DNA from: Bin87 sp034423575 | GTDB taxonomy: Bacteria > Chloroflexota > Dehalococcoidia > Lucifugimonadales > UBA3495 | Length of the DNA: 64,000 bases | Direction: 5' to 3' | Assembly: GCA_034423575.1 (NCBI GenBank) | Contig: DAOUIF010000036.1 | Coordinates: forward strand, 26,806-90,805 | Shown: positions 40,408-50,512 of the stretch, in pieces | Layout: each line of letters opens with the position of its first letter | Numbering within the stretch: the first letter of the stretch is position 1 | The notes under the pieces: model-generated | Seen by the model: the letters and a program-made list of their open reading frames with translations, nothing else | Database searches by the model: none | What the model was told of the DNA's origin: nothing | Position numbers and translations under genes: made by a program

Positions 40408-41417
40408 CCGGAATATTCAACCGCCGGTGGGGTCTCTGGGCCGCGGGCGCGTTTGTCGCTGCGATGGCCGGCGCAGCCTTGAATTTCGGTATCGCGTCGG
40501 CGCACCAGGGGATCCCGCCCGGGCAAACACCGGCTACGGCCTGGGGCTTCATAACCAACCCAGTCCCCAGTCTGTTTCTGCTGGGAGCAGTTTACCTATA
40601 CGTCAACGGGCTGAACAATTGGCCCAACCCGACCCACCGCGTCAACGGATGGCAGAAGGCATGTTTCTTCGGGGGAATATTGGTGCTGTTCGCCGCGCTC
40701 CAATCGCCCATCGAACCCCTGGCGGAACACTATTTCTCGGTCCACCAGGTGCAGCACCTGATGGTGCGCATGGTGGGTCCGCTGCTAATTTTGCTCGGCG
40801 CACCGTTGACGCCCATGCTGCGGGGCATGCCGACCTGGGCTCGCCAGAACATCGTGCGACGGCTGGTCCGCTCGCCCCAGGCGCGATGGCTTTATGGTAA
40901 AGCCACCAACCCGGTGTTCACCACCGTTACGTTTCTCGCCCTCCTTTTTTTCTGGCAGGCGCCGGGCCCGCACGACCTGGCGGTGCATAACGATTGGGTC
41001 CATGAGCTGATGCACGGCACGATGCTAACCAGTGGGTTCCTGTTCTGGTGGATCGTGATCGACCCCAAACCGCACCGCTCGCGCCTCCACTATGGTCTTC
41101 GCGTCCTCTACCTGGGCCTCATCGTGCTGCCCAATACCCTCCTGGGAGCCGGAATCACTTTCCAGGAGGAGTTGATCTACTCGGCTTACCAAGAACTGCC
41201 CCGGCCCTGGGAGGGTTTCTCCCACCTGTCCGATCAGCGATTTGGCGGCCTCATCCTGTGGGTGCCGGGCGACATGATGAGCATTTTGGCGGCTGGCATC
41301 GTGATGTTCATGTGGTATCAGCGGGAGATGGAAGCGAATCCCAACCCGCCAATGCCGCAACCGGCGGTCGAAAGCGACGCAGACGAAACCGCAGAACCCG
41401 ACCTGCCGGAGCGTTAG
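40404..41417 (+). CDS. ctaG: cytochrome c oxidase assembly factor CtaG (caa3 type)
   Basis: A 337-residue multi-helix membrane protein of the caa3-type CtaG family, needed for copper insertion into, or assembly of, cytochrome oxidase in Bacillus. The diagnostic HQVQHLMVRMVGPLLILLGAPLTP is present along with many membrane-embedded His residues (HDLAVHNDWVHELMHG). About seven helices are seen. The first 35 residues contain an extra hydrophobic segment that may be a signal anchor. The start ATG at 40404 overlaps the preceding stop by four bases. The acidic tail (about 315-337) is non-conserved. Confidence 0.9.
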   Translation: MTGIFNRRWGLWAAGAFVAAMAGAALNFGIASAHQGIPPGQTPATAWGFITNPVPSLFLLGAVYLYVNGLNNWPNPTHRVNGWQKACFFGGILVLFAALQSPIEPLAEHYFSVHQVQHLMVRMVGPLLILLGAPLTPMLRGMPTWARQNIVRRLVRSPQARWLYGKATNPVFTTVTFLALLFFWQAPGPHDLAVHNDWVHELMHGTMLTSGFLFWWIVIDPKPHRSRLHYGLRVLYLGLIVLPNTLLGAGITFQEELIYSAYQELPRPWEGFSHLSDQRFGGLILWVPGDMMSILAAGIVMFMWYQREMEANPNPPMPQPAVESDADETAEPDLPER

Positions 41418-41510
41418 CCCACCCGGAGGCCGCTTCAAATTGACCATCCCCGAACGTACTTGTACGATGTGCGCGGTAGTCTGACCCAATCACAAAATTA
41501 CCGGTGAAGT

Positions 41511-42626
41511 ATGGCCACCAGCAACGGACGTCGCCCGGAACCGCGTTTCGACTGGTTTATACCCATCGATGGAGATGGCGATCGCGCCGGCACGGTCCGG
41601 GCGGACCGCCCACCAACCTTCGAGTACCTGCGGCAGGTGGCGGAAACTGCGGAGCAACGCGGCTTCTACTCGATGCTCATTCCCACCCGCTTCGCCAACG
41701 GGCTTTTTTCAGAGGACGCTCCGCTGGCCGAGACCTGGACCACGGCCACCGCGCTGGCGGCAGTGACCACCAAAATCCGCTTCCTCGTGGCGGTCAGACC
41801 CGGGTTCATCGCGCTGGGATTGTTCGCCCAGATGGCCGCCGCGCTGCACCAGATATCAGGTGGACGCCTGGACATCAACATTGTGCCGGGCGGTATCCAG
41901 AATGACTTCGAGCGAGTGGGCGAGGTCAGTGACCACGCGACGCGCTACGAACGAGCGGAAGAGTTCATCCAGGCCTGCCGCGCCCTCTGGCAGGATCCAC
42001 AACCGGTGACCTACTCCGGCGATTTCTACAAGCTGGCTGACGCTTACTGCGCGCCCGCGCCCGGCCAGGATGGACCCAAGTTCTACCTCGGTGGCGCCTC
42101 ACCCCGCGCGCTGGGTCTGTCCGCCCGCCAGGCGGACGTGCACCTGGGCTGGATCGAACCGCTGGAGGACACCGCCCAGCGCGTTTCTGATCTCAAGCAG
42201 CAGTTCGCCGGCACCGGCCGTCCCCTCACCCTCGGATTGCGCACTCACCTCGTCATTCGCGACCATGAACACGATGCCTGGCAAGCCGCCGGTCGTCTCA
42301 TCGCCGACGCTGCGCCGGAGGTAAAGGCCCAACGGCAGTCCGCGATCGCGGGCACCCCTATGGTGGGTCAGCAGGCTCAGGCTCGTGAAGCAGAGGACCA
42401 TCGCCTCGGGCCACACCTGTGGAACGGACTGTCGGAGGTCCGGGTGAACTGCGGCAGTGCGTTGGTCGGCACGCCGGAGCAGGTGGCCGACGAGTTGCTG
42501 GGCTATTGGCGATTGGGCATCGACGAGTTCATCCTCAGCGGGTTCCCCCACGTAGAAGAGTGCCACCGTGCGGCTGACGAACTCCTGCCGCTGGTCCGCG
42601 AGCGGATAGCTTCCGAAAACCGGTGA
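41511..42626 (+). CDS. LLM-class flavin-dependent monooxygenase (SsuD-like)
   Basis: A 371-residue TIM-barrel enzyme of the luciferase-like monooxygenase family that uses reduced FMN to oxygenate substrates. The fold is supported by FEYLRQVAETAEQRGFYSMLIPT, LAAVTTKIRFLVAVRPGFIALGLFAQMAAALHQISGGRLDINIVPGG, and ERAEEFIQACRALW. These are close to alkanesulfonate monooxygenase SsuD, in which the same blocks appear. Flavin reductase is not encoded nearby. Substrate is not predictable, though sulfonates are the typical choice. This enzyme class is expanded in SAR202-type Chloroflexota. GGTGAAG precedes the ATG. Confidence 0.9.
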   Translation: MATSNGRRPEPRFDWFIPIDGDGDRAGTVRADRPPTFEYLRQVAETAEQRGFYSMLIPTRFANGLFSEDAPLAETWTTATALAAVTTKIRFLVAVRPGFIALGLFAQMAAALHQISGGRLDINIVPGGIQNDFERVGEVSDHATRYERAEEFIQACRALWQDPQPVTYSGDFYKLADAYCAPAPGQDGPKFYLGGASPRALGLSARQADVHLGWIEPLEDTAQRVSDLKQQFAGTGRPLTLGLRTHLVIRDHEHDAWQAAGRLIADAAPEVKAQRQSAIAGTPMVGQQAQAREAEDHRLGPHLWNGLSEVRVNCGSALVGTPEQVADELLGYWRLGIDEFILSGFPHVEECHRAADELLPLVRERIASENR

Positions 42627-42645
42627 CCGCTGATTAATCTCGGCC

Positions 42646-45600
42646 TTGGCGCCCGCGCCTGAAGATCCAGACTTGGACCGTAACTTCGCCCTGCTGCTCT
42701 GGCTCTTGCCCCGGCGGATCCGTTCCGCATGGGGCCTTTTGGCCGTAACCGCATTCGGCGTGCTGGCAGCGGTGACCATCATGGCGCTGGGGGCGATGTA
42801 CTCCCAAGGGTTGGCCGAAGCCGGCTTGCGACACTCCCTGGCAATCACCTCCCCTACGGTCATCAACACCCAGATTGTCGTGCGCAACCGCCCGTTGGGT
42901 CCGGAAGACTACACGTCGCTGCGCGCCGACATCGAGGGAATAATCGACCACAACGTGGACTATCTGAAGCGAGGTCAGGAACGCTACGCCAAGATGCTGC
43001 CCACGCTGCCCTTCGTACAGGTGGGCGCTCCTTACGGGATATCCGATGTTCCATTGGGCCGCCCGTTTTTCGTGACGGAGTTCCCTGAGCATTCGCGCCT
43101 GATTGAAGGCGCCTGGCCATCCCCCACGGTGGGAGCCGACGCGACGGCCTGCGTCAATTTGGCCAATGGGTGCCCACAAATCGAGGGCGTGCTGGGCATC
43201 GACACCTCGCGCCTCATGGGCTGGGGAGTCGGCAAAGAAGCCTGGCTCATGGTCTTTCCGGGAAATGACGAAGAGCCCTCCGAATACATCGGGGTAAAAA
43301 TCGTGGGCATTGCGGAACCCAACGATCCTCGCGAAGAGTACTGGATGGGTTCCGCGGACTACTTCCGCATGGGTGACTGGGAAGGTCGACCGGTGGCGCC
43401 GATTTACGTCAACGAACAGGCTTTCTTCGACGGCATTGGCCAACCGTTCCCCACCCTGGTGGGCGACTACGGCTGGTTTCTGTACATCAACCCGGACGTC
43501 ATTACCTCGTCAACAGTCCAGCAAACCCGCGACGACCTGACTGCCCTTGAAACGGACATCAACAGCCGCTTCCCCCGGTCGTACGTCCTCACCGGATTGG
43601 AAAACAGCCGCGGCACGGGCTTGTTGGCGACCTACCAACGGGAGCTCACGCTGGCGCGAGCGCCGTTGATCCTGTTCATTTCCCTGGTGGTGGTGGTCAT
43701 CCTCTACTTCCTCGCTCTGGCCGTGGGGCTTTTGGCCGGCGCCCGCTCCGCCGAGTCCTCCATGTTGCGCAGCCGTGGCGCAAGCATAGGCCAGGTGGGC
43801 GGGCTGCTCGCGGTCGGCGAAGGGCTCATCGTCGTGGCCGCTACCCTCATCGGCCCGCTGCTGGCCTGGGGCATCGGCAGCCTGTTGCTGGTGGAAACCA
43901 TAAACCCGGCGGCGCGCGCCGGAGCCGGAGAGGCTCCCCTGGAGGTATCCCTGTCCTGGCAGATGTACGCCATGGGCGCCGTCGGAGGTCTGTTGAGCCT
44001 GGCGGTTCTGACCGTTGCCGGTGGCAGCCTGGCCCGCCTGGGCATTCTGGATTTCCTGCGCGCCAGGGCCCGCCCGCCGTCCGCTCCGTGGTTGCAGCGC
44101 TACTACATCGACATCATCGCGGTGGTCGCCTTGGCTGTCCTGGTTTGGCAGATCCGCCAGCGGGGCGGCTTCGTGGAGAGCGAACTGACCGGCCGTGCCC
44201 CCGCATTGGACCCGACCCTGTTGCTGGCGCCTTCGGCTGCTCTGTTGACTCTGGCCTTCCTGTTACTCCGCGTGTTGCCGTGGCTGATGACGGGAACAGC
44301 CTGGATTTCACAGCAAATTGCGCCCGCGTGGGTAGGTCTTTCGTTGCGGAGAATGGCTCGGCATCCGCTGCCTTACGCGTCGCTTACGGTGGTCGTCACA
44401 CTGGCGGCGGCCCTCGGCGTATTCGCGGGAACCTTTCAGACCACGCTGGCCCGCAGCGAGGCAGACCAGGCAAACCACAGTGTCGGCGGCGACATCACCC
44501 TGGGCGGCACCAGCTTTATCGGTCGCACCGAGCAGGAACGCGTCGACCAGCTTAAGTCCATAGACGGCGTTGAAGCCGTGTCCCCCATCATTCGGGAGCC
44601 AGTGGGATTCATCGACGGGCCGTTCCAGCGCGGGACGGTCCTCGGCGTGGATCCACTGACCATCGGGCAGGTCTCGTGGTGGCGCGAAGACTTTGTCGAA
44701 GGCGAGCCCACTCCCCTGGACACCCTCGTCGCGCCGCTGAGAAGGACGCTGTCTCCGGAAACCGCCGGCGTCGAGATACCCCAGGGAACCGAGCGGATCG
44801 GCGTCTGGGTCCGGCGCGACGACACGCCGACGGTCGGCGTGTCCGTGCCCCTGCCCAGTTACCGTCTGTGGCTGCGGATCGGCAGTGATCGCGGATATTA
44901 TCGCAATCTCGAGTTGGGCATGCTGAGCCAACATCAAACCGGGTGGCACCACCTGACCGCGCCCATGCCGGAAGAAAGCGTTACCGCACGAGCCGACGAC
45001 CAATGGCGCGTGGTGTCCATCTTTATTTCTGGAGATTCGTTCGCCAGGACGCCTCCCGGAGGCCTCTCCTTCGATGGCGTCACGGCATATGGTCAGGACA
45101 TACCACTGGGGGGTGAAGTGATCGAGGGCTTCGAGGAAATCGGTCCCTGGGTGCCGTTGCCTCAGACCGGAAACGTGCCCGATCGCACCGACCGGACGCC
45201 AGATGCCGCGCACACCGGCGACACCGGGCTTTCCATTACGTGGGAAGAGCCTTTGGGGCGCTCTCCTCGCGGCATCGTGATCCCGCCGGCTCCCCTGCCG
45301 TTGCCGGCAATCACCGGGCCCGGGTTCATCCCTGACCAGACCGTCAGGATCGCCGTGGATGGATACCTACTCCCCGCGCGGGTCACCAGCACCGTCAACC
45401 ATTTCCCCACGCTGAGCACAAGGCGCTCCTTCGTGGTGGTGTCGGTTCACGAGTTGCGGGCCTGGCTGAACCAGGCGCCAGGCGCCCAACCGATCACTCC
45501 CGACGAATGGTGGTTCGACGTGGCCGAGGGCGCCGACCGGGAGCGAGTGGCCGATGAGATCCTGGACGTCGGTTACCGCCTGTCATTCCTGCGTGATCGC

Positions 45601-46068
45601 GACAGCGCGGTTGACCTGGCAACACGCAATCCGTTGGCGGGCGGAGCCTGGGACGCGTTAACTGGGATCGGTCTCGCTGCGCTGGCGTTGGCCGTGGCCC
45701 TGGCTTTGTGCGCCCACGCTGCGGTGGCCGTGCGCGAGCAGCGGGTCGACATGTCCGTCGGCGCGGCGCTCGGCATTCCCCAGTGGCAACGAATCGCGGG
45801 CCTGGCTTTGGAGCGGGCCGTCGTTGGCGTTCTGGGCATAGTGGTCGGGGGCCTGGCCGGCTGGGGGCTGGCGCGTTGGACCCTGGGCGAACTGGCCGGG
45901 AACGCGGCCGGAGGCTCCGTCACACCGCCGATCATTTTCGTGGCGGAAGGACCCTGGCTGGTGGCGACGTTCATCTGTCTCGTCGTCGCCGCGACCGCCG
46001 CAATTGGGCTCGCCGGTGCGGTGGCCCGACGATTGCGACCGCCGGAAGTGTTGAGAGAGGCGGAGTAA
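42646..46068 (+). CDS. giant FtsX-like (MacB/LolE-type) permease, first of a pair
   Basis: An 1140-residue ABC-type permease of the FtsX superfamily. One N-terminal helix (about 25-50) is followed by a long extracytoplasmic domain (about 55-340), then a first FtsX bundle (about 340-470), further helices near 490 and 525-595, a second extracytoplasmic domain (about 600-990), and a C-terminal FtsX bundle (about 1005-1125). Within the second domain, around residues 720-830, a segment (LWLRIGSDRGYYRNLELG, HHLTAPMP, GGLSFDGVTAYG) looks like a galactose-binding beta-sandwich. Starts at a TTG (42646), with a further TTG at 42673 possible. No ATPase gene accompanies it. It precedes a paralogue by six bases. 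Confidence 0.85.
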   Translation: MAPAPEDPDLDRNFALLLWLLPRRIRSAWGLLAVTAFGVLAAVTIMALGAMYSQGLAEAGLRHSLAITSPTVINTQIVVRNRPLGPEDYTSLRADIEGIIDHNVDYLKRGQERYAKMLPTLPFVQVGAPYGISDVPLGRPFFVTEFPEHSRLIEGAWPSPTVGADATACVNLANGCPQIEGVLGIDTSRLMGWGVGKEAWLMVFPGNDEEPSEYIGVKIVGIAEPNDPREEYWMGSADYFRMGDWEGRPVAPIYVNEQAFFDGIGQPFPTLVGDYGWFLYINPDVITSSTVQQTRDDLTALETDINSRFPRSYVLTGLENSRGTGLLATYQRELTLARAPLILFISLVVVVILYFLALAVGLLAGARSAESSMLRSRGASIGQVGGLLAVGEGLIVVAATLIGPLLAWGIGSLLLVETINPAARAGAGEAPLEVSLSWQMYAMGAVGGLLSLAVLTVAGGSLARLGILDFLRARARPPSAPWLQRYYIDIIAVVALAVLVWQIRQRGGFVESELTGRAPALDPTLLLAPSAALLTLAFLLLRVLPWLMTGTAWISQQIAPAWVGLSLRRMARHPLPYASLTVVVTLAAALGVFAGTFQTTLARSEADQANHSVGGDITLGGTSFIGRTEQERVDQLKSIDGVEAVSPIIREPVGFIDGPFQRGTVLGVDPLTIGQVSWWREDFVEGEPTPLDTLVAPLRRTLSPETAGVEIPQGTERIGVWVRRDDTPTVGVSVPLPSYRLWLRIGSDRGYYRNLELGMLSQHQTGWHHLTAPMPEESVTARADDQWRVVSIFISGDSFARTPPGGLSFDGVTAYGQDIPLGGEVIEGFEEIGPWVPLPQTGNVPDRTDRTPDAAHTGDTGLSITWEEPLGRSPRGIVIPPAPLPLPAITGPGFIPDQTVRIAVDGYLLPARVTSTVNHFPTLSTRRSFVVVSVHELRAWLNQAPGAQPITPDEWWFDVAEGADRERVADEILDVGYRLSFLRDRDSAVDLATRNPLAGGAWDALTGIGLAALALAVALALCAHAAVAVREQRVDMSVGAALGIPQWQRIAGLALERAVVGVLGIVVGGLAGWGLARWTLGELAGNAAGGSVTPPIIFVAEGPWLVATFICLVVAATAAIGLAGAVARRLRPPEVLREAE

Positions 46069-46074
46069 CCGCAG

Positions 46075-49000
46075 ATGACCGCCATCCTCAACCTGGGTTA
46101 CGTTCTCGCGCGGCGCCGGCTCATGTCGTCTTTCCGCATCGAACTGACCGTGCTGCTTGGGGTCACCCTGGCCGTCGTTCTGTTGTCCAGCGCGGTTGTC
46201 TTCAACGATCTCCTTGCGGAAACCGCGCTGCGCCGCGCACTCGCCGATGCCGAATCCAGCGACGTTAATTTCTGGGTGCGTGTATTCAACGATCTCGACG
46301 ATCCGCGCACCGCCACGCCGGCCAGCGACCGCTACCTCACCAGCCGGCAGTTCGTCGGCCAGCGCGTTCTGCCGCCCCTGGGCGATGCCGTGGGAGCGGT
46401 CTCCTTCCAGGTTGAAACGGCGACCTTTTATTTCACCGGCCGACCCAATCTCGACCTGCCTAATGACGTGCGTCCGCGGGGCCGGATGCAATACCTTTCG
46501 GGATTGCAAGACGGGAAGGCCGAACTCGTCCAGGGCCGGTGGCCCGAGGTTGCGGGAGACGGAGGGTACGACGATACCACCGGCGACACCGACGGGATTG
46601 TGATCGAAATCATGGTCGACTCCAACGGTTTGCAATTCCTGGACCTGGAATTGGGCGAGGGATTCGAAGTCGTGCCGGCCACGGGTGGAGACGGCCAACC
46701 GTCAACTCGCGTCGTGGTGGTGGGCGTGATCGAACCAGTCGATCTGGAGGACGAGTACTGGTACCGCCGCCATAAATTGCTCGCGTACCAGGATGACGAG
46801 TGGACCCTGGTCCCATTGTTCACCTCGGAACAGGCGTTGCGCCAGCAGATTGGTCGTCGCTATCCCGGCATCTACACCAGCTCCGCCTGGTTCGTGCAGA
46901 TCGACCGCGAGGGCATTCCCGCCAAACGGGTCGATGACCTGCAACTGGAATTGCAGCGGGTCCGCCGCGATGTTACCCACAATCTACCCAACGGGAGCAC
47001 ATCCACCGGGCTGATCCGCATCCTCGAGGATCACGAGGAGCAGTTGCTGCTGGCGCGAATACCACTGTTCCTCATGGTATTCCTCGTTACCGGCATTCTC
47101 GCGTATTACCTGACCATCACCGCCGGCATGGTGATCCGCGCCCGCGCCGGCGAGATCGCCATGCTCAAAAGTCGGGGCGCGACCACCGTGCAGATCGGTA
47201 TCCTGACCCTGGTGGAGGGCCTGCTTTTGGCCGGCCCGGCACTGGTGGCCGGAGCGTTGCTTTCTCCGTTGTTGGCCAGAGCCCTGGGCGGGCTGGTATT
47301 CGACGCAGAGTCAGTGGGGGCGCCGGTATCGCTGTCCTGGCAGGCGTTCGGGATGGGCGCGGCCGGCGCAGCGCTGGCGGTGATCGTGCTGTCGCTCGCC
47401 ACCCTGGCCGCAGCGAACAAGGGCATTGTCGAGTTCCGCCAATCCGGTGCCCGACCGGCGCGAACGCCGTTCATCCATCGCTATTACCTTGACCTGCTGG
47501 CCCTGGTCGTCATCGCGTTCCTCTGGTGGCAGATTTCCAGTCGTGGAACCGTACTGACGCGGAGCCTGGGCAGCCGCGACCTGGAGATCGATTTCGCCCT
47601 GTTGCTGGGCCCGGCGTTGGGTCTGATCGCTCTGGGTCTCCTGGTCATGCGTCTCTTCCCGCTGGCCCTGGGGATATCTGCCCGCATCGTGGGACCGGTG
47701 GGTCCCGGCTGGCTGGTGCAGGGCCTGCGCCGCATCGCTCGCGACCCAATCGCCCCCGGGAGCCTGGTTGCGCTGCTGATGCTGGCAACCGCCCTGGGCG
47801 TCGTTGGCAGCGCATTTTCGGCCACTCTGAACCGCAGCCTGGACGACCGCGTCCGGTACGACATGGGAGCGGACATCCGCATCCAGCACGACAACGGTCG
47901 TATAGCCCGGACCTTCGCGGGCCTGTCCGATGTCCTGCCCGATTCCGCGGAAGCAATGCGTACCGAAGGCAGCCTGCTGACCGAGGGCTTCGGATCCCAG
48001 CGCGTGTCCGTGCTGGCCGTCGATTCGCCGCGCCTGGCCGATGTCGCCTGGTGGCGGGACGATTTCGCCGATGGCGACGGCTTGACCAGCCTGATGGCCC
48101 GAATCGCGCCCAACTCCGACGCTCCGGAAGGGTTGCCCCTGCCCGACGGCACCACCGCGCTCTCGTTGTGGGCGATGACCACTCAGACCGGCCCCTTCCC
48201 CAGGGAACCCCTGGTGGGCGTAACGGCTCGACTGCGGGATGGCTCCGGCCGCTACTACGACGTGCAACTGGGCGACGTGCGGGAAACCCGCCAGTGGCAG
48301 AGGCTGGAGGGGAATACCGAGTTACGTCTGGGGCGAGGCGGGCGGCCGAGCAGCGACCCTGACGTGCCCCGTCTCGACGTTCCACCACATACCCTGATCA
48401 ACCTGCAAATCGCCGGTCGGACCAGTGGTGACCGCCCCGGGGTGCTCTTCGTCGACGGGTTGACGGCGCACACCGATTCCGGGGAGCACGTGGTGGCCCA
48501 CCTGAACACCGCCGACGGCTGGAGCGTCATCGAAGATTATGTCAGGCCTGGGCTCTATTCCGTGGAAACCAGTCGCAACGTCGCTCGCCCCGGCACCGAC
48601 GGCTCGGCGGTGTTCAGCTGGGCGCCCGGCGGCATTGGCGCGCCGGGTCTGTGGCCCGGGGAAGACGCCCCTCCGGTGAAGGCGGTGGTAAGCCCCGGCA
48701 TCCTTGAAGCAACGGACGCCGAAATCGGCGACCAGATAAGCCTCGGAATGTCCACCTTTGCGCTTCCCATCAAGATTGAGGGCGTCGCCGAGTTCTTCCC
48801 CACGGTGGACCCGCGGGAGCAGCCTTTCGTCGTCACCGACCTTAGCGAGTTTGTTGAGTACGCCAACCGGCACAGTCGGCGTATTTTCGGTGGCTCCGGC
48901 GAGGTCTGGCTGGACCGCGACATCGCGGTGGGCGACCTGGATCGTGCGTTCGCCGAAAGCGAGGCCGCGGTTTCCAGCATGGAAGAAATCGGCCTGGCCG

Positions 49001-49494
49001 CCGGCAAGACCTACGTCGCCGAAGAAGAGGCGGCGCTGCGCGGCAAGCAACCCCTGGCCAACGCCGGTTGGGGCGGCCTGCTGGTGATCATGTTTTTGGC
49101 GTTGGCGCTGGCCAGCGCAACCGGCATCGCCCTGTACTGCTGGCTGGATACGCGGGAGCGTCAAACCGAGTTCGCCCTCCTGCGTACCCTGGGCAGCACC
49201 CGAGGCCAGCTCAACGGCGTGGTCTGGTTCAACCTCGCCATCGTCGTGATCGCCGGCGTGGCCGTCGGCACCTGGGCGGGAGCGCAGATCGGGGCCGCGT
49301 TGCTGCCGGTCCTGGAGGTTGCCGAGGGCGGCGTGCGGGCCACTCCACCGCTGACTTTCGAGACCGACTGGCGCATGCTGGCGCTGGCCTACGCGGTGCT
49401 GGCGACGGTCAGCGTGGTCACCGTGATCTGGCTGGCCTTCGTGACCAGCCGGCTGGAGGTCCAGCGGGTGCTGCGCGCCGGAGAGGGCGGCTAG
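46075..49494 (+). CDS. giant FtsX-like permease, second of the pair
   Basis: An 1139-residue paralogue of the preceding gene with the same ground plan. There are an N-terminal helix (about 22-45), a first extracytoplasmic domain, an FtsX bundle at about 330-450 (ILAYYLTITAGMVIRARAGEIAMLKSRGATT), helices near 475-560 and 565-590, a second extracytoplasmic domain with a similar beta-sandwich-like segment around 690-800, and a C-terminal FtsX bundle around 1005-1125. The two are likely subunits of one heterodimeric transporter or mechanotransducer. The coupling ATPase must be encoded elsewhere. The stop converges within a few bases on the CitE gene. Confidence 0.85.
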   Translation: MTAILNLGYVLARRRLMSSFRIELTVLLGVTLAVVLLSSAVVFNDLLAETALRRALADAESSDVNFWVRVFNDLDDPRTATPASDRYLTSRQFVGQRVLPPLGDAVGAVSFQVETATFYFTGRPNLDLPNDVRPRGRMQYLSGLQDGKAELVQGRWPEVAGDGGYDDTTGDTDGIVIEIMVDSNGLQFLDLELGEGFEVVPATGGDGQPSTRVVVVGVIEPVDLEDEYWYRRHKLLAYQDDEWTLVPLFTSEQALRQQIGRRYPGIYTSSAWFVQIDREGIPAKRVDDLQLELQRVRRDVTHNLPNGSTSTGLIRILEDHEEQLLLARIPLFLMVFLVTGILAYYLTITAGMVIRARAGEIAMLKSRGATTVQIGILTLVEGLLLAGPALVAGALLSPLLARALGGLVFDAESVGAPVSLSWQAFGMGAAGAALAVIVLSLATLAAANKGIVEFRQSGARPARTPFIHRYYLDLLALVVIAFLWWQISSRGTVLTRSLGSRDLEIDFALLLGPALGLIALGLLVMRLFPLALGISARIVGPVGPGWLVQGLRRIARDPIAPGSLVALLMLATALGVVGSAFSATLNRSLDDRVRYDMGADIRIQHDNGRIARTFAGLSDVLPDSAEAMRTEGSLLTEGFGSQRVSVLAVDSPRLADVAWWRDDFADGDGLTSLMARIAPNSDAPEGLPLPDGTTALSLWAMTTQTGPFPREPLVGVTARLRDGSGRYYDVQLGDVRETRQWQRLEGNTELRLGRGGRPSSDPDVPRLDVPPHTLINLQIAGRTSGDRPGVLFVDGLTAHTDSGEHVVAHLNTADGWSVIEDYVRPGLYSVETSRNVARPGTDGSAVFSWAPGGIGAPGLWPGEDAPPVKAVVSPGILEATDAEIGDQISLGMSTFALPIKIEGVAEFFPTVDPREQPFVVTDLSEFVEYANRHSRRIFGGSGEVWLDRDIAVGDLDRAFAESEAAVSSMEEIGLAAGKTYVAEEEAALRGKQPLANAGWGGLLVIMFLALALASATGIALYCWLDTRERQTEFALLRTLGSTRGQLNGVVWFNLAIVVIAGVAVGTWAGAQIGAALLPVLEVAEGGVRATPPLTFETDWRMLALAYAVLATVSVVTVIWLAFVTSRLEVQRVLRAGEGG

Positions 49495-49499
49495 GGAAA

Positions 49500-50402
49500 C
49501 TATTCCACCAGCCCCAGGCTACGGCACATCTCCAGCATGGCCTTGGCCGTTTCCTCGTGGGCCACGTCGACCATATCGCCGGCATAGGTTACGGCGGCCG
49601 TACCGCGTCGGCGGCTCTCCTCCATGGCGTCCAGCAGGCCTTGCCAGAATGCAATCTCTTCGGGCGTGGGCGTGAAAATCTCATTCACGATGGGCACGTG
49701 CGACGGGTGGATCAGGTTCATACCGGTGTATCCCAGCGCCTTGAGATTGTTGGCCCAGTACCGTAGCCCTTCCAAGTCGCGGATGTCGAACCAACCTCCG
49801 CTGATCGGCCATTGAATTCCCGCTGCCCGGCTGTCCATTAGCACCTTGCTGCGCAGGTACAGGGTTTCCGCGCCTTCCAGGGTCCAGCGGTAACCCACGC
49901 TGCGAGCCGTGTCACCGCCCTTTCCGCCACTTCCTCCCATGTGGGCAACCCGGTCCGACGCCATGGCGATGTCGTAGGCCATGCGGATACCCGAGGCGGT
50001 TTCCAGGCCCGGGTCGATGCACACGGTGTTCAGTTCCATGCCGGCCTTCCGCTCGAAGTAGCGCAACAACACGTCCGCTTCGACCACATCCGCCGGAGTC
50101 TCCACCTTGGGCAGCAGGATGCCGTAGAGGCCGGGCCGGGTGACCGCTTCCAGATCGAACCCGGTCAGCCCGGTTTCCAACCGGTTTACCCTTACGAACA
50201 GGTTCTGGCCCCGCTCCGACAACTCGTCGATCATCTTGGCGACCAACGGGCGCGCGGCCTCCTTGTCGTACTCCGGAACCGAGTCCTCCAGATCGAGGAT
50301 AAGCGCGTCCGGGCCGTACTGGGGTGCCTTGCGCATCCAGTCTTCCTTGTTGCCGGGCACGAACATGACTGAGCGCAGGGGCTTGGTGGTAATGCGGGGC
50401 AT
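49500..50402 (-). CDS. HpcH/HpaI aldolase / CitE-type acyl-CoA lyase
   Basis: A 300-residue TIM-barrel lyase of the citrate-lyase-beta/HpcH group, which splits (or joins) acyl-CoAs such as malyl-CoA or citramalyl-CoA. The strands RSVMFVPGNKEDWMRKA, DALILDLEDSVPEYDK (with the metal-binding Asp and Glu), FVRVN, GILLPKVETPADV and MNLIHPSHVPIVNEIF are the family's signature. Length is normal. It is the second gene of a CaiB-CitE pair transcribed on the minus strand, with about 110 bases between them. The substrate cannot be determined from sequence. Confidence 0.88.
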   Translation of the reverse strand: MPRITTKPLRSVMFVPGNKEDWMRKAPQYGPDALILDLEDSVPEYDKEAARPLVAKMIDELSERGQNLFVRVNRLETGLTGFDLEAVTRPGLYGILLPKVETPADVVEADVLLRYFERKAGMELNTVCIDPGLETASGIRMAYDIAMASDRVAHMGGSGGKGGDTARSVGYRWTLEGAETLYLRSKVLMDSRAAGIQWPISGGWFDIRDLEGLRYWANNLKALGYTGMNLIHPSHVPIVNEIFTPTPEEIAFWQGLLDAMEESRRRGTAAVTYAGDMVDVAHEETAKAMLEMCRSLGLVE

Positions 50403-50512
50403 GGTGAGGTATCTCCTGGGTGGTTAGGGTAGACAATAGTTTGCAGGATTTGACCAACGGATCCCCCGACCGCCATCGCCGCGAAGGCATCTTGCGCGAC
50501 GAAAAACGCGGA

